From NCBI GenBank assembly GCA_046496425.1, contig JAWOGY010000304.1, positions 1-64,000 on the forward strand: a stretch of 64,000 nt of DNA, given 5' to 3'. The DNA comes from JAKQTR01 sp046496425. Its GTDB lineage: Bacteria; Acidobacteriota; Vicinamibacteria; Vicinamibacterales; JAKQTR01. Below the pieces are notes generated by a model. It had not been told where the DNA came from, searched no databases, and worked only from the letters and a program-made list of their open reading frames with translations. Within the stretch, counting starts at the first letter, position 1. Each line of letters begins with the position of its first letter. The position numbers and the translations under genes are program-made. Below, in pieces: positions 7,765 through 16,203 of the stretch.

Positions 7765-8510
7765 TCCAGCGCCGGCAGCGCTTCGGCGGCCTTGCCGCGG
7801 AGGGCGAGCCCGGCATGAGGCGTCAGCGGCGTGTCGTCGACGTTGATCTCGACGACGAGCGCCCCGGCCCTTCCCGCGATGAGCGGGAGGCCCGCGGCCG
7901 GGTACACGAGCGCCGACGTGCCGATGGCGAGAAAGACCTCGCAGTCGCCAGCCGCGCGAGCGGCGAGATCAATCCGATCCCCGTCGAGGGCCTCGCCGAA
8001 CCACACGACGTCCGGGCGCAGCAGTGCGCCGCATGCGCAGACCGGCGGCGGCGCGTCGTCGACTTCCTCGGCGGCGCCGGGGACCAGACGGCGCTCATCC
8101 CTCAGGAAGCCGCATGCGCGGGCGCAACGGGCCCTCCAGATGCTGCCGTGCAGTTCGATCACGCCCGTGCTGCCCGCTCGCTGATGCAGGCCGTCCACGT
8201 TCTGCGTGACCAGCGTGAATTCGCTCAGGCGGGACTGCAGGCGGGCCAGCGCAAGGTGGCCGGGATTCGGCAGAGCCCGACCGATGACGCTCCGCCGCCA
8301 TCGGTACCAGTCCCAGACCAGGCGCGCGTCGCGCGCGAAGGCCTCGGGCGTCGCCAGGTCGGCGGCGCTGAAGCTGCGCCACAGCCCGTCGTTCCCCCGG
8401 AATGTGGGCACGCCGCTCTCGGCAGAGATTCCGGCGCCGGTCATCACCGTCACGGCGCGGGCCGCCCTGAGGCGTTCAGCGAGCCAGTCGAGCGCGCGAG
8501 TGTCTGTCAC
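7752..8510 (-). CDS. cobB: Sir2 family NAD-dependent protein deacylase (CobB/SIRT5-like)
   Basis: 252 residues from GTG 8510, chosen because GGGAG lies five bases upstream and the first conserved motif follows shortly; longer in-frame extensions are Arg/Ala-rich and lack family sequence. NAD-binding motifs TGAGISAESGVPTFRG and TQNVDGLHQRAG (catalytic His in IELHGS) are present, with a structural zinc site from RCARACG and CACG. The segment WDWYRWRR contains the Tyr-x-x-Arg pair that in SIRT5 and class III bacterial sirtuins recognises succinyl or malonyl lysine, so a desuccinylase activity is inferred. It overlaps radC. Confidence 0.9.
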   Translation of the reverse strand: MTDTRALDWLAERLRAARAVTVMTGAGISAESGVPTFRGNDGLWRSFSAADLATPEAFARDARLVWDWYRWRRSVIGRALPNPGHLALARLQSRLSEFTLVTQNVDGLHQRAGSTGVIELHGSIWRARCARACGFLRDERRLVPGAAEEVDDAPPPVCACGALLRPDVVWFGEALDGDRIDLAARAAGDCEVFLAIGTSALVYPAAGLPLIAGRAGALVVEINVDDTPLTPHAGLALRGKAAEALPALECRV

Positions 8511-8736
8511 GTTGTCTCCCGGAGCCGGGCGCGGGCGCGCCCTGCTGGTCATGCGCCTTGCAAAATGCGCGCTCGACTGGCCGGCACGGCGCACCCGGCG
8601 CAGTCGGCGCGCCCGCCGGGCGCCGCCTCGAGCGAATCCGCCCCGCCGGCCGGCTGATCTCGAAGCCGGCGCCGTCGCACACCGCGCAGAGGGGCGGCTG
8701 GACCGCCGGAGGGGGCGTGTCGTGTTCTGCACACAT
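8476..8736 (-). other. possible decayed or frameshifted small Cys-rich coding segment
   Basis: The 265 bases between the sirtuin start and the transporter stop hold no convincing intact gene. From ATG 8736 a frame gives MCAEHDTPPP and then CAVCDGAGFEI, which resembles the CxxCxGxG zinc-binding start of DnaC-like loaders; a second CxxC (DCAGC) appears in another frame. The frame overlaps the sirtuin start by 35 bases. It may be a remnant, or a chance open frame in GC-rich DNA. Confidence 0.2.
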
Positions 8737-8775
8737 CGACGGCTGGGCAGTACGCAGAAACTGCCGCACGCGCCG

Positions 8776-10329
8776 TCAGAACAGCAGCGGCCCGAACGTG
8801 GAGACCGCGGCGACCACGACGAGGCACGCGACCACCGACAGGAGGATCCCGTACCGGAACATCGTGCCGATGGGCACGTGGCCCGAACTGTACGCGATCG
8901 CGTTGGAAGGCGTCGAGATCGGCAGCATGAAGCAGATGCTGGCGCCGAGCGTCGCTCCGAGGGCCGGCTCGATCGGGCTGATGCCGGCCGCCCGGCTCAC
9001 GGCGATGGCGACAGGCACCACCATGCTCGCGGAAGCCGTATTCGAGGTGATCTCCGACAGGGCTACCGCGCAGCACGTGAACAGGATCGTGATGGGCAGC
9101 GAATGGTGCGAGGGGAGCCAGTCGGTCACGGCCGCGGCGACGCTCGCAGCGAGCCCCGTCGAAAAGGCCATCGACCCGAGCGCCAGGCCGCCGCCGAACA
9201 GGAAGATCGTGCCCCAGTCGATGCGCGAGGCTTCCGCCCAGGACATCGTGAAGCGCCGCTGCCGCCAGTCGATGGGCAGGACAAACAGGAGGATCGCCCC
9301 GGTCAAGGCCGCCGCCGCCTCCGGCATCGACAACGCGTACGCGCTCGCGAACGGCGACTCCCGAAGGCCGGCGACCGCCAGCAGTCCGGGGAAGACCCAG
9401 AGGAACACCGTGACAAGGAACACGGCGACGACGTTGCGTTCGCCGCGCGAAACCGGTCCCAGCCGTTCCAGTTCACGGCGGAACAGATCGGCCGTGTCCT
9501 CCGGCAGGCGAATCCCGCGCGCCCCGGCGAACCAGAGCGCGGCGGCCAGCGCCAGGTAGAGGGCTGCCGAGATCGGCAGGCCCAGCAGCATCCAGTGGAC
9601 GAAGGAGATTCGCGCGCCCTCCAGCTCCCGCAGCATGCCGACGCCGATGAGGTTCGGCGGCGTTCCAATCGGCGTGGCCATCCCGCCGATGGACGCGCCG
9701 AACGCCGTGACAAGCATCAGTGCCGTCGCGAATCGGCGGAACCGCGGGTGGCGGGCGACCGGGCGGGTCGACAGGTGACTCACGATCGACAACCCGATGG
9801 GAAACATCATCGCCGCCGTCGCCGTGTTGCTGATCCACATCGACAGGGCCACCGAGACGCCGCCGAAGACGGCGAGCAGGCGTCCCGCGCTGCAGCCGAC
9901 CAGCGGCGACGACAGCGCCGTGAACGCGAGGCGCCGGTCCAAACCCTGGGCGTACATCGCCTCCGCCAGGATGAAGCTCCCGATGAACAGGAAGATGATC
10001 GGATCGGCGAAGGCGGCCAGCGCCTCCGGCGCGGGGGCGACGCGGAGCACGATGGCCAGCAGCGGACCGAGCAGCGCCGACACCGGAAGCGGCAGCGCTT
10101 CGCTCACCCAGAGCGCGACGACGAGGACGATGATGGCCGCCAGGCGATGCGCCTGCGGGGTGAGCGATGCCATCGGGAGGCCGAGCACGAGCAGGAAGAG
10201 GAGGGGCGCGGCGATCAGGCCAAGCGTCCTGCGGCGCTGGTTGAACTGCTGCTCGGCCGGCGAGTAGGTTTCGACGGCGTCAACCGCCTCCTGCCGGTTG
10301 CGGATCACCGGGCCCATCGGCCCTCCCAC
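8776..10329 (-). CDS. DASS/SLC13 family anion:sodium symporter
   Basis: 517 residues with about 11-12 hydrophobic segments. The two Ser-Asn-Thr hairpin motifs of the divalent anion/sodium symporters are present: WISNTATAAMMFP at mid-protein and ITSNTASASMVVP near the C-terminus. These coordinate sodium and the carboxylate or sulfate substrate in VcINDY and relatives. Likely imports C4-dicarboxylates or another small anion; the substrate cannot be read reliably. The N-terminus (about 30 residues before GLIAAPLLFLL) is cytoplasmic, and the start could be at 10329 or a few codons later. It overlaps the 3' end of dapF by 25 bases, indicating coupling. Confidence 0.9.
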   Translation of the reverse strand: MGGPMGPVIRNRQEAVDAVETYSPAEQQFNQRRRTLGLIAAPLLFLLVLGLPMASLTPQAHRLAAIIVLVVALWVSEALPLPVSALLGPLLAIVLRVAPAPEALAAFADPIIFLFIGSFILAEAMYAQGLDRRLAFTALSSPLVGCSAGRLLAVFGGVSVALSMWISNTATAAMMFPIGLSIVSHLSTRPVARHPRFRRFATALMLVTAFGASIGGMATPIGTPPNLIGVGMLRELEGARISFVHWMLLGLPISAALYLALAAALWFAGARGIRLPEDTADLFRRELERLGPVSRGERNVVAVFLVTVFLWVFPGLLAVAGLRESPFASAYALSMPEAAAALTGAILLFVLPIDWRQRRFTMSWAEASRIDWGTIFLFGGGLALGSMAFSTGLAASVAAAVTDWLPSHHSLPITILFTCCAVALSEITSNTASASMVVPVAIAVSRAAGISPIEPALGATLGASICFMLPISTPSNAIAYSSGHVPIGTMFRYGILLSVVACLVVVAAVSTFGPLLF

Positions 10330-11108
10330 ACCACCTCGGCCCAGCCTGTCAGGTGGAGGCCGTCCTCACGCCACTCCACGCGCTGGGTTCCCCCGGGCGA
10401 CGCGACGGTCACGTCGCGGGCTGCCCCGCCGTAAGTCATGGCCGCCACCGCCGCCGCGCAGGCGCCCGTCCCGGAGGCGAGCGTCGGCCCCACGCCGCGC
10501 TCCCAGATCAGGATGCGCACGGCATCCGCGCGCTCCACGCACGCGAACTCGACGTTGGTGCCCTCGGGGAAGTGCGGGTGGTGCTCGAGCGCCGCGCCGA
10601 GCCGCCGGTATCGCGCGTCGTCGAGCGCATGTTCGAGCACGACGCACTGCGGGTTCCCCACCCGGAGAACGACCGCCTCGACGATGGCGCCGCCGACGTC
10701 GATCGCGGCCAGCCTGACGTCGGCCGGGTGGCCCATCGCCGTCCGGCACACGACGCGGGGAGGCTCGGCCGACAGCACCTCGACGAACTTGTCGCCGGCA
10801 TCCGTGGTGATGACCATCGAAGGGGGCGCCGGGCGACCCTCCCGCACGCGGACCCAGCAGCGCACCGCCGCCAGGCCGCGCACGCCGTTGCCCGACACTT
10901 CCGAGAAGCTGCCGTCGGCGTTGTAGAGCCGCATGATGGCGCCGGCGCCGGACGCCCGGAAGAGAATCAGCCCGTCGGCGCCGACGCCGGTGTGCCGCTC
11001 GCAGAGCTCCCGCGCGAGCGCCGGCCCATCGGGCCGGCCGGGGTCGTCGGTCTCGAGGTAGAGGAAGTCGTTGCCGTATGCGTGGGCCTTCAGCAACTCG
11101 ATCGGCAC
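10305..11108 (-). CDS. dapF: DapF-like epimerase with both catalytic cysteines replaced by serine
   Basis: 267 residues from GTG 11108, with GGTGAG a few bases upstream; the longer frame to 11162 has no family sequence. Clear DapF fold: HAYGNDFLY, GVGADGLILF, NADGS, FPEGTNVEFA and GTGACAAAVAA. DapF interconverts LL- and meso-diaminopimelate using two cysteines as acid/base. Here both are serine: EVSGNGVR replaces the usual (C)GNG(x)R, and LASGTGAC replaces xCGTGAC. The codons are TCG and TCC, so no single miscalled base explains both. It may be a serine-variant DapF as I believe occurs in some Acidobacteria, or a relative with another substrate. Position between a methyltransferase and a transporter gives no pathway clue. 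Confidence 0.85.
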   Translation of the reverse strand: MPIELLKAHAYGNDFLYLETDDPGRPDGPALARELCERHTGVGADGLILFRASGAGAIMRLYNADGSFSEVSGNGVRGLAAVRCWVRVREGRPAPPSMVITTDAGDKFVEVLSAEPPRVVCRTAMGHPADVRLAAIDVGGAIVEAVVLRVGNPQCVVLEHALDDARYRRLGAALEHHPHFPEGTNVEFACVERADAVRILIWERGVGPTLASGTGACAAAVAAMTYGGAARDVTVASPGGTQRVEWREDGLHLTGWAEVVWEGRWAR

Positions 11109-11131
11109 GGTCTCACCAGTCCCTGCGGCCG

Positions 11132-11908
11132 CTACTTCCGGCAGAACGCGAGCAGATGCCACCCGAACCGCCGCACGAGCGGTCTCGGGACGGCATTAAA
11201 GGTCCCGACGAAGAGACTGTTGAAGGCGGCGCCCTTCCACCCGCCGTGCAGGCGGGACTTCACCGGAAAGCGCTCGTAGACGATGCGGACGCTCGAGAAG
11301 CCGTCCAGCAGGGCCTTGAATTCGCCAGGGCTGTACTTCCTGATGACGGGGGCATCCTGGTGCTCGAGACCCACCTTCATGACGCGGGACAGGGCGTTGA
11401 GCCAGGAGATGCGGTTATAGACCTGGAAGAAGGCCGTGCCGCCGGGCGCGAGCACCCGGCGGCACTCCTCGACGAGGGCGCGGTCCCCCGGCGTGTACTG
11501 CACGACGCCGTGGGCAAAGACGAAGTCGAACGTGCCGTCGCGAAACGGCAGGCGCTCGCCGTCCGCGATCGACAGCGACGCGGCGAGGGCCTGATGGCGC
11601 AGGTTCTCCCGGGCGAGCGCGATGGCCGACTCCGCGAGGTCGACGCCCGTGGCGTCCGCGCCTCCCCGCACGAACCGGACCAGGTCCACGCCGGCCCCGC
11701 ATCCGACGTCGAGCACCCGGCGGCCGGCGTAGCCGTCGAAATCGACGAGATCGAGCAGGTGGTGCAGTTTGTCGAAGTGATACTCGTCGAGATCCGCGAA
11801 AAACCCGGGCGAACCCGGCGGATGCGCCGAGATCTCCAGGTCGTGAATGCGGTGATTCCAATACGCCCGGACCTCGGCGGTCCCCGTCGGCGCGGCCCGG
11901 TGCGGCAT
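11132..11908 (-). CDS. class I SAM-dependent methyltransferase
   Basis: 258 residues with a Methyltransf_11-type core. Motif I is RVLDVGCGAGVDLVRF, the acidic loop is ATGVDLAESAIALA, motif post-I IADGERLPF and motif II FDFVFAHGVVQY. The long C-terminal part (FFQVYNRISW to FGWHLLAFCRK) is typical of UbiE/COQ5-like or sugar/lipid-acting enzymes whose substrate is unknown. ATG at 11908. It stands 23 bases upstream of dapF and is divergent from the FAD oxidoreductase gene. The first base group upstream holds TATAGT and TATTCT hexamers on this strand, so the transcript leader is short. Confidence 0.85.
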   Translation of the reverse strand: MPHRAAPTGTAEVRAYWNHRIHDLEISAHPPGSPGFFADLDEYHFDKLHHLLDLVDFDGYAGRRVLDVGCGAGVDLVRFVRGGADATGVDLAESAIALARENLRHQALAASLSIADGERLPFRDGTFDFVFAHGVVQYTPGDRALVEECRRVLAPGGTAFFQVYNRISWLNALSRVMKVGLEHQDAPVIRKYSPGEFKALLDGFSSVRIVYERFPVKSRLHGGWKGAAFNSLFVGTFNAVPRPLVRRFGWHLLAFCRK

Positions 11909-11914
11909 GGCCGC

Positions 11915-11930
11915 TTACTATAGAATACTC
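11915..11930. promoter_or_regulatory. candidate divergent -10 region
   Basis: The AT-rich stretch TTACTATAGAATACTC stands out in GC-rich DNA between two divergent genes. It offers TAGAAT for the plus strand (toward the FAD oxidoreductase at 11970) and TATTCT or TATAGT for the minus strand (toward the methyltransferase at 11908). No good -35 element is seen for either. Confidence 0.35.
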
Positions 11931-11969
11931 ACGCCCTTCCGGCAACGCGCCGGCCGGCCCGGCAGCATC

Positions 11970-13589
11970 ATGATCCGCAACGTGTCCAGCCTCGCATCGA
12001 GGCGTTTCGACGTGCTCGTCATTGGCGGCGGCATCCACGGCCTCGCCGTGGCGTACGACGCCGCCCAGCGCGGCTTGTCCACCGCGCTCGTCGAGCGCGC
12101 GGACTTCGGCAGCGGCAGTTCCTTCAACCACGCGAAGACCGTGCACGGCGGCTTGCGGTCCCTGCAGAGCGGCGACCTGGTGAAGGCCCGCTTCTCGATC
12201 GGCGAGCGGCGGGCGATGGCCCGGATCGCGCCGCCGCTGGTCACGCCGCTGGCCTTCATGATGGGGACCACGCGGACGATCATGCGATCGACCTGGGCGA
12301 TGCGTGCCGGGTTCCTGCTGGACGCGGCGCTCGGCTTCGACCGCAACGCCGGGGTCACGCCGCACCTGCGGCTGCCGGCTGGCCGCGTGCTGGGGCGCGA
12401 GGACTACGAACGCGCTTTCGGCAGTAACGCGCGCGCCGGCGTGACCGGCGTCGCGCGGTGGTCGGACTACCACATGGCGGAATCGGACCGCCTGACGCTG
12501 GCTTTCGCCCAGGCCGCCGCCGCCCACGGCGCCGTGCTGGCCAACTATGCCGAAGCCACCGACGCGCTGGTCCGCGACGGGCGCCTGACCGGCCTGCGCG
12601 TCGTCGATCGCCTGTCAGGGGCGATGCTGGACGTCGAGGCGCGCATCACGGTGAATGCCGCCGGCGCGGCCTGCCGGCCCTGGATGGAACGGTTCGGCGC
12701 CCGGCCGACGTTTCCGCTCCTCAAGGCGATGAACCTCGTCACCACCCGTCCTGCCGGCCCGGTGGCCCTGAGTGCGCCGACTTCGGGGGGCCGGCTCCTG
12801 CTCATCATGCCGTGGCGCGGGCGCATGCTGGTGGGCACCTCGCATTCGGACCAGCCGGCCGATCCCGCCGACACGCGCGTCGGCGGCGAGGAACTCCGGG
12901 ACTTCGTCGCCGAGGTCAACTCGGCGTTTCCGGCCCTCGGGCTTTCGGAGCGCGACGTCACGCTGGTCCACCGGGGCGTGGTCCCCGCCGTGCGCGATCG
13001 GCGTGGCGCGCTCGGGCTGATGGGCCACCACCGCATCCACGACCACGCCCGGGACGGTGTGGCCGGCGCCATCTCGGTGGCCGGCGTCAAGTACACGACT
13101 GCGCGCGGCGTGGCCCAGCAGGTCGTCGATCTCGCCGGCAGCCAATTGGGGGTCTCGATGCCGGCGTGCCGCACCGGTGCCAGCCGGCTGCCCTTCTGGG
13201 ACTTCGTCAGCGTGGGCGAGGAGGAGAAGCGGGCAGCCGAGGCGGCCGGCGCACTGCTGGACCCGGCGTCGGTTCGCGCGCTGGTGGCGACGCACGGCAC
13301 TGCCTGGAGGCCTGTCGTGGCGCGCTGCGAGAAGGACCCGGCAATGGCGGCGCGCCTCGCTCCGAACGTGCCCTACCCTGCCGCTGCCGTCGTGCACGCG
13401 ATTGAAGAGGAGATGGCCGTCACGCTCGCGGACGTCGTCGTTCGCCGTCTGCCAATGGGCTCTGCCGGTCATCCCGGAGACGAGGCGGTCGCCGCCTGCG
13501 GCGCAGTGATGGCGGCGGCGCTGGGCTGGGATGCGGAACGGCTGGCTGCGGAAATCGGCGCCGTCCGGGATTTCTATCGCATCGGCTAG
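11970..13589 (+). CDS. FAD-dependent oxidoreductase, glycerol-3-phosphate dehydrogenase (GlpD)-like
   Basis: 539 residues from ATG 11970, which places the dinucleotide-binding motif FDVLVIGGGIHG at the usual distance from the N-terminus; an upstream ATG at 11907 adds 21 residues without family character. A DAO domain spans about residues 12-370 (HGGLRSLQSGD and GTSHSDQPADPADTR are characteristic), followed by a DAO_C-like helical domain. GlpD oxidises sn-glycerol-3-phosphate to dihydroxyacetone phosphate and passes electrons to quinone at the inner membrane face. The GxTSSRSSK-type loop of classical GlpD is changed to GSSFNHAKT, so a related substrate is possible. No glpF, glpK or glpR is adjacent. 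Confidence 0.85.
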   Translation: MIRNVSSLASRRFDVLVIGGGIHGLAVAYDAAQRGLSTALVERADFGSGSSFNHAKTVHGGLRSLQSGDLVKARFSIGERRAMARIAPPLVTPLAFMMGTTRTIMRSTWAMRAGFLLDAALGFDRNAGVTPHLRLPAGRVLGREDYERAFGSNARAGVTGVARWSDYHMAESDRLTLAFAQAAAAHGAVLANYAEATDALVRDGRLTGLRVVDRLSGAMLDVEARITVNAAGAACRPWMERFGARPTFPLLKAMNLVTTRPAGPVALSAPTSGGRLLLIMPWRGRMLVGTSHSDQPADPADTRVGGEELRDFVAEVNSAFPALGLSERDVTLVHRGVVPAVRDRRGALGLMGHHRIHDHARDGVAGAISVAGVKYTTARGVAQQVVDLAGSQLGVSMPACRTGASRLPFWDFVSVGEEEKRAAEAAGALLDPASVRALVATHGTAWRPVVARCEKDPAMAARLAPNVPYPAAAVVHAIEEEMAVTLADVVVRRLPMGSAGHPGDEAVAACGAVMAAALGWDAERLAAEIGAVRDFYRIG

Positions 13590-13861
13590 ATGGCAATCCG
13601 CGATTCGAAAACGCCGCGAGGCGGGTCGGGCCTGGCGGCGGACGAACCGTACGGAGCAGGCCGCGCACGATGGCCGGAACCCGATGAGCGGGCGGAAGCT
13701 TCCCGGGCGCGGCGCGTAGCGGTCGAGCTAGCGCGGATAGCGCAAGCCCGTGGAGAAGGCCGGAAGCCGACGCCAAGCCGAGGAGGGTTCCCGGCCTGCG
13801 GAGTCCGGCTCGGGAGCCGGCGGGGCCGACCCGCCGTCGACGCAGAATCGCGGTCTCCTGT
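13590..13861. other. 272-base intergenic region with hairpins
   Basis: Lies between two convergent genes. A perfect 7-bp stem (CCGGCTC/GAGCCGG) is at 13805-13820, and a near-perfect GGCCGG(G)AA inverted repeat pairs 13758-13765 with 13788-13796. There is no T-tract after either. An open frame of 91 codons starts one base after the upstream stop but has low-complexity Arg/Gly/Ala composition and no recognisable motif. It may hold a transcription terminator or a structured RNA; nothing is recognised with confidence. Confidence 0.35.
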
Positions 13862-14311
13862 CTAGAATTCCCTGCGGCTGTCGACGAGGATGGTGACCGG
13901 GCCGTCATTGACCAGTTCCACCCGCATGTGGGCCCGGTAGGTGCCGGTCTCGACGGCCACGCCCGCCGCGCGCAACTCGGCCACGACGGCGTCGAAGAGC
14001 ACGCGCCCGGCCTCGGCGGGCGCCGCGCGGTCGAACGAGGGCCGGCGCCCTTTCCGGGTGTCCCCATAGAGCGTGAACTGCGACACCGCCAGCACGGATC
14101 CGCCGATGTCGGCCAGGCCGCGGTTCATCTTGCCGCCATCGTCGTCGAAGACGCGCAGGTCGCGGATCTTGCCGGCGACGTACGCGACATCGGCAGGGCC
14201 GTCGTCTGCCGCCACGCCGACCAGCGCCAGGAGTCCGGCGCCGATCTCGCCGACGGTGTCGTCGCCGACCAGGACGCGGGCCCGGCTCACGCGCTGGATG
14301 ACGGCCCTCAC
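13862..14311 (-). CDS. dtd: D-aminoacyl-tRNA deacylase
   Basis: 149 residues, the standard length. Hydrolyses D-amino acids (and glycine mischarged on tRNA-Ala) from tRNA, a proofreading step in translation. The two active-site motifs are present: SQFTLYGDTRKG and NDGPVTI (the Gly-cisPro dipeptide). GTG start at 14311 overlaps the ttcA stop as GTGA, so it is coupled to ttcA at the end of the glycan operon. First residues RAVIQRVSRARV match the family. Confidence 0.95.
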   Translation of the reverse strand: MRAVIQRVSRARVLVGDDTVGEIGAGLLALVGVAADDGPADVAYVAGKIRDLRVFDDDGGKMNRGLADIGGSVLAVSQFTLYGDTRKGRRPSFDRAAPAEAGRVLFDAVVAELRAAGVAVETGTYRAHMRVELVNDGPVTILVDSRREF

Positions 14312-15123
14312 CGGATATCCACCCGCGCGATGCCCGGGTCGAGCGGCGCTTCCGCAAGGTGTTCGGCCAGCGGGTAGAGGCGCGCGTCGAGCAAGTGGGC
14401 CGGCGCGACGTTCGAGAGCGCGCGCAGCATCGACGCCTTCACGCCGCCATGCTCGCGTTCGAGATCGAAGATGAGGCGCTTGACGCGCTGGCGCTGGAGC
14501 CCCAGGTCGCCGCACGCCGGGCAGCAGCAGCTGACAATCGGCAGGCCCGACGCCTTCGCGTAGGCGCGCGCCTCGTCCTCGCTGACGAGGACGAGCGGGC
14601 GGATGACGGTGTGCCGGCCGTTGTCGGAGACCAGCCTGGCCGGCATGGCCTTGAGCGAGCCGGCGAAGAACAGGTTCAGCAGCAGCGTCTCGATGAAGTC
14701 GTCGCTGTGGTGCCCGAGCGCGATCTTCGTCGCGCCGGCAGCGGCGGCCAGCCGGTAGAGCACGCCGCGGCGGAACCGGGCGCACAGCGAGCACGGCGTG
14801 TCGCGCGGGTCCAGCAGGTCGTCCATGACCGCGCCGATTGAGGTCCGCTCGACGTGGTGCTCCCATCCGCGCGCGGCGCAGGCCTCGTGAATCAGGTCGT
14901 GGCGGAAGTCCTCGTAACCGGAGTCCACAGTGACCGCCACGAAGCTGAAGGTGATGGGCGCCCTCTGACGCAGCACGTCGAGGATCTCGATCAGGGCCCA
15001 GCTGTCCTTGCCGCCCGACAGGCCGACCATGACGCGATCGCCGTCTTCGATCAGGCGATGACCGGTGATCGCCCGCGTCACTTTGCGCGCGATGTGCGCC
15101 TCGAGCGTGCTTCGGTAACCCAT
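14308..15123 (-). CDS. ttcA: tRNA 2-thiocytidine biosynthesis protein TtcA
   Basis: 271 residues. PP-loop ATPase motif SGGKDS at residues 36-41, CxxC (PCSLCARFRRG) in the middle and CCCPACGD later supply the cysteines that hold the [4Fe-4S] cluster used for thiolation of C32 in some tRNAs. LGHHSDDFIETLLLN is the conserved TtcA/TilS-family segment. Length is typical of the shorter TtcA group. It starts 3 bases after the GT4 gene at 15127, so it is almost certainly on the glycan transcript, and it overlaps dtd. The specificity for C32 is inferred from family membership; some TtcA-like proteins modify other positions. Confidence 0.88.
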   Translation of the reverse strand: MGYRSTLEAHIARKVTRAITGHRLIEDGDRVMVGLSGGKDSWALIEILDVLRQRAPITFSFVAVTVDSGYEDFRHDLIHEACAARGWEHHVERTSIGAVMDDLLDPRDTPCSLCARFRRGVLYRLAAAAGATKIALGHHSDDFIETLLLNLFFAGSLKAMPARLVSDNGRHTVIRPLVLVSEDEARAYAKASGLPIVSCCCPACGDLGLQRQRVKRLIFDLEREHGGVKASMLRALSNVAPAHLLDARLYPLAEHLAEAPLDPGIARVDIR

Positions 15124-15126
15124 CGG

Positions 15127-16176
15127 TCAGCGCGCGTCCTGCAGGAGCAGGCGCTCAATGGTCTTCGGCCAGGCGATCTCCCCGGCGATGGCGGCCGCGC
15201 CCTGGCCGAGTGTCTCGGCGAGCGCCCGGTCGGCCGACAGCCTGGCCATGGCGCACGCGAGCGATGCGGGCGTCGGCTCGCACAGCAGGCCCGACTCGCC
15301 GTCCCGCACCAGTTCCGCGGGCCCGCCGCTGTCGCGGCAGGTGATGACGGCCTTCGACGAGGCGAAGGCCTCCATGGTGACCAGCCCGAAGTCCTCCTCG
15401 AACGCGGGGAAGACCACGGCGCGGCACGAGGCGAGGCGCGCGACGAGCGTCGTGGCGTCCACGGCGCCGAGCAGCGTGACGCGTGGCTCGAGGCCGTGGT
15501 CGCGTATCAGGCGGCGGATGCGCGGCGCCTCCTCGCCGTCGCCGGCGATGGTGCAGCGCACGCCGGCGGCGGCCGGATCGGCGAGCGCGCCAATGAGCAG
15601 GTCGATGCGCTTCAGCGGCGTGAGCCGGGACACGGCGAACAGCTCGTCCCCATAGCCGTCGCAGCGGTACGGCCGCGGCGGCGCGGGCGGGTAGAGCACG
15701 TCGGCGCGGATGTTGCCGAAGCGCCGGAGGCGCGCCTGGATGGTCGCCGACTGCGCAAAGACGCGCGTGACGCGCCGGGTGAGCAGGTAGGTGTCGACGC
15801 GGCGGATGGCAGCCCGCCTGAGGCGCTCCTTGATGCGGCCCTTCCAGGAAAGCGTGGCCTGGAAGCGATCCCAGAGGTCGTAGTACTCCCGCATCCGGTG
15901 ATTCAGCCAGACCACGTGGCGCGGGTGCCGCACGGCGTAGCTCGGGTACCTGAACGAGATCACGTGATCGATGCGCGTGCCGTCGTGCGCCATGCCGGCG
16001 TCGGTGAGCCACGTGGCGAGGTAGGCCGAGGCCTGCCGCCCGAATCGGTTCTGCGGCGTGACCATCAGCCCGGCGTCGTGCCCGGCGGCGCGAAGGGCGT
16101 CGACGACGGACCGCGCGATCACCAGGTGACCGCCCTCGGAGAGCGGCGGGCTCGACGTGACCACGGCCACCTTCAT
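15127..16176 (-). CDS. GT4 family glycosyltransferase
   Basis: 349 residues with a GT-B fold. The N-terminal half has SSPPLSEGGHLVIARSVVDAL and an aspartate/histidine-containing acceptor side. The C-terminal half has the donor site: LFAVSRLTPLKRIDLLIGAL and FPAFEEDFGLVTMEAFASSK, the E(x7)E motif of retaining GT4 enzymes. Transfers an unknown sugar from a nucleotide-sugar donor, probably during assembly of a surface glycan. ATG start at 16176, 27 bases after the membrane-protein gene. It differs from the other two GT4 genes of the operon in sequence, so the three probably add different sugars. Confidence 0.9.
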   Translation of the reverse strand: MKVAVVTSSPPLSEGGHLVIARSVVDALRAAGHDAGLMVTPQNRFGRQASAYLATWLTDAGMAHDGTRIDHVISFRYPSYAVRHPRHVVWLNHRMREYYDLWDRFQATLSWKGRIKERLRRAAIRRVDTYLLTRRVTRVFAQSATIQARLRRFGNIRADVLYPPAPPRPYRCDGYGDELFAVSRLTPLKRIDLLIGALADPAAAGVRCTIAGDGEEAPRIRRLIRDHGLEPRVTLLGAVDATTLVARLASCRAVVFPAFEEDFGLVTMEAFASSKAVITCRDSGGPAELVRDGESGLLCEPTPASLACAMARLSADRALAETLGQGAAAIAGEIAWPKTIERLLLQDAR

Positions 16177-16203
16177 GACTGTTCTGCCCCGCTTCAGGCG
16201 CGC

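Noticed and set aside
13590..13865. A 91-codon plus-strand frame starting right after the GlpD-like stop
   Set aside because: Low-complexity Arg/Gly/Ala sequence with no motif or ribosome-binding site; kept only as intergenic DNA.
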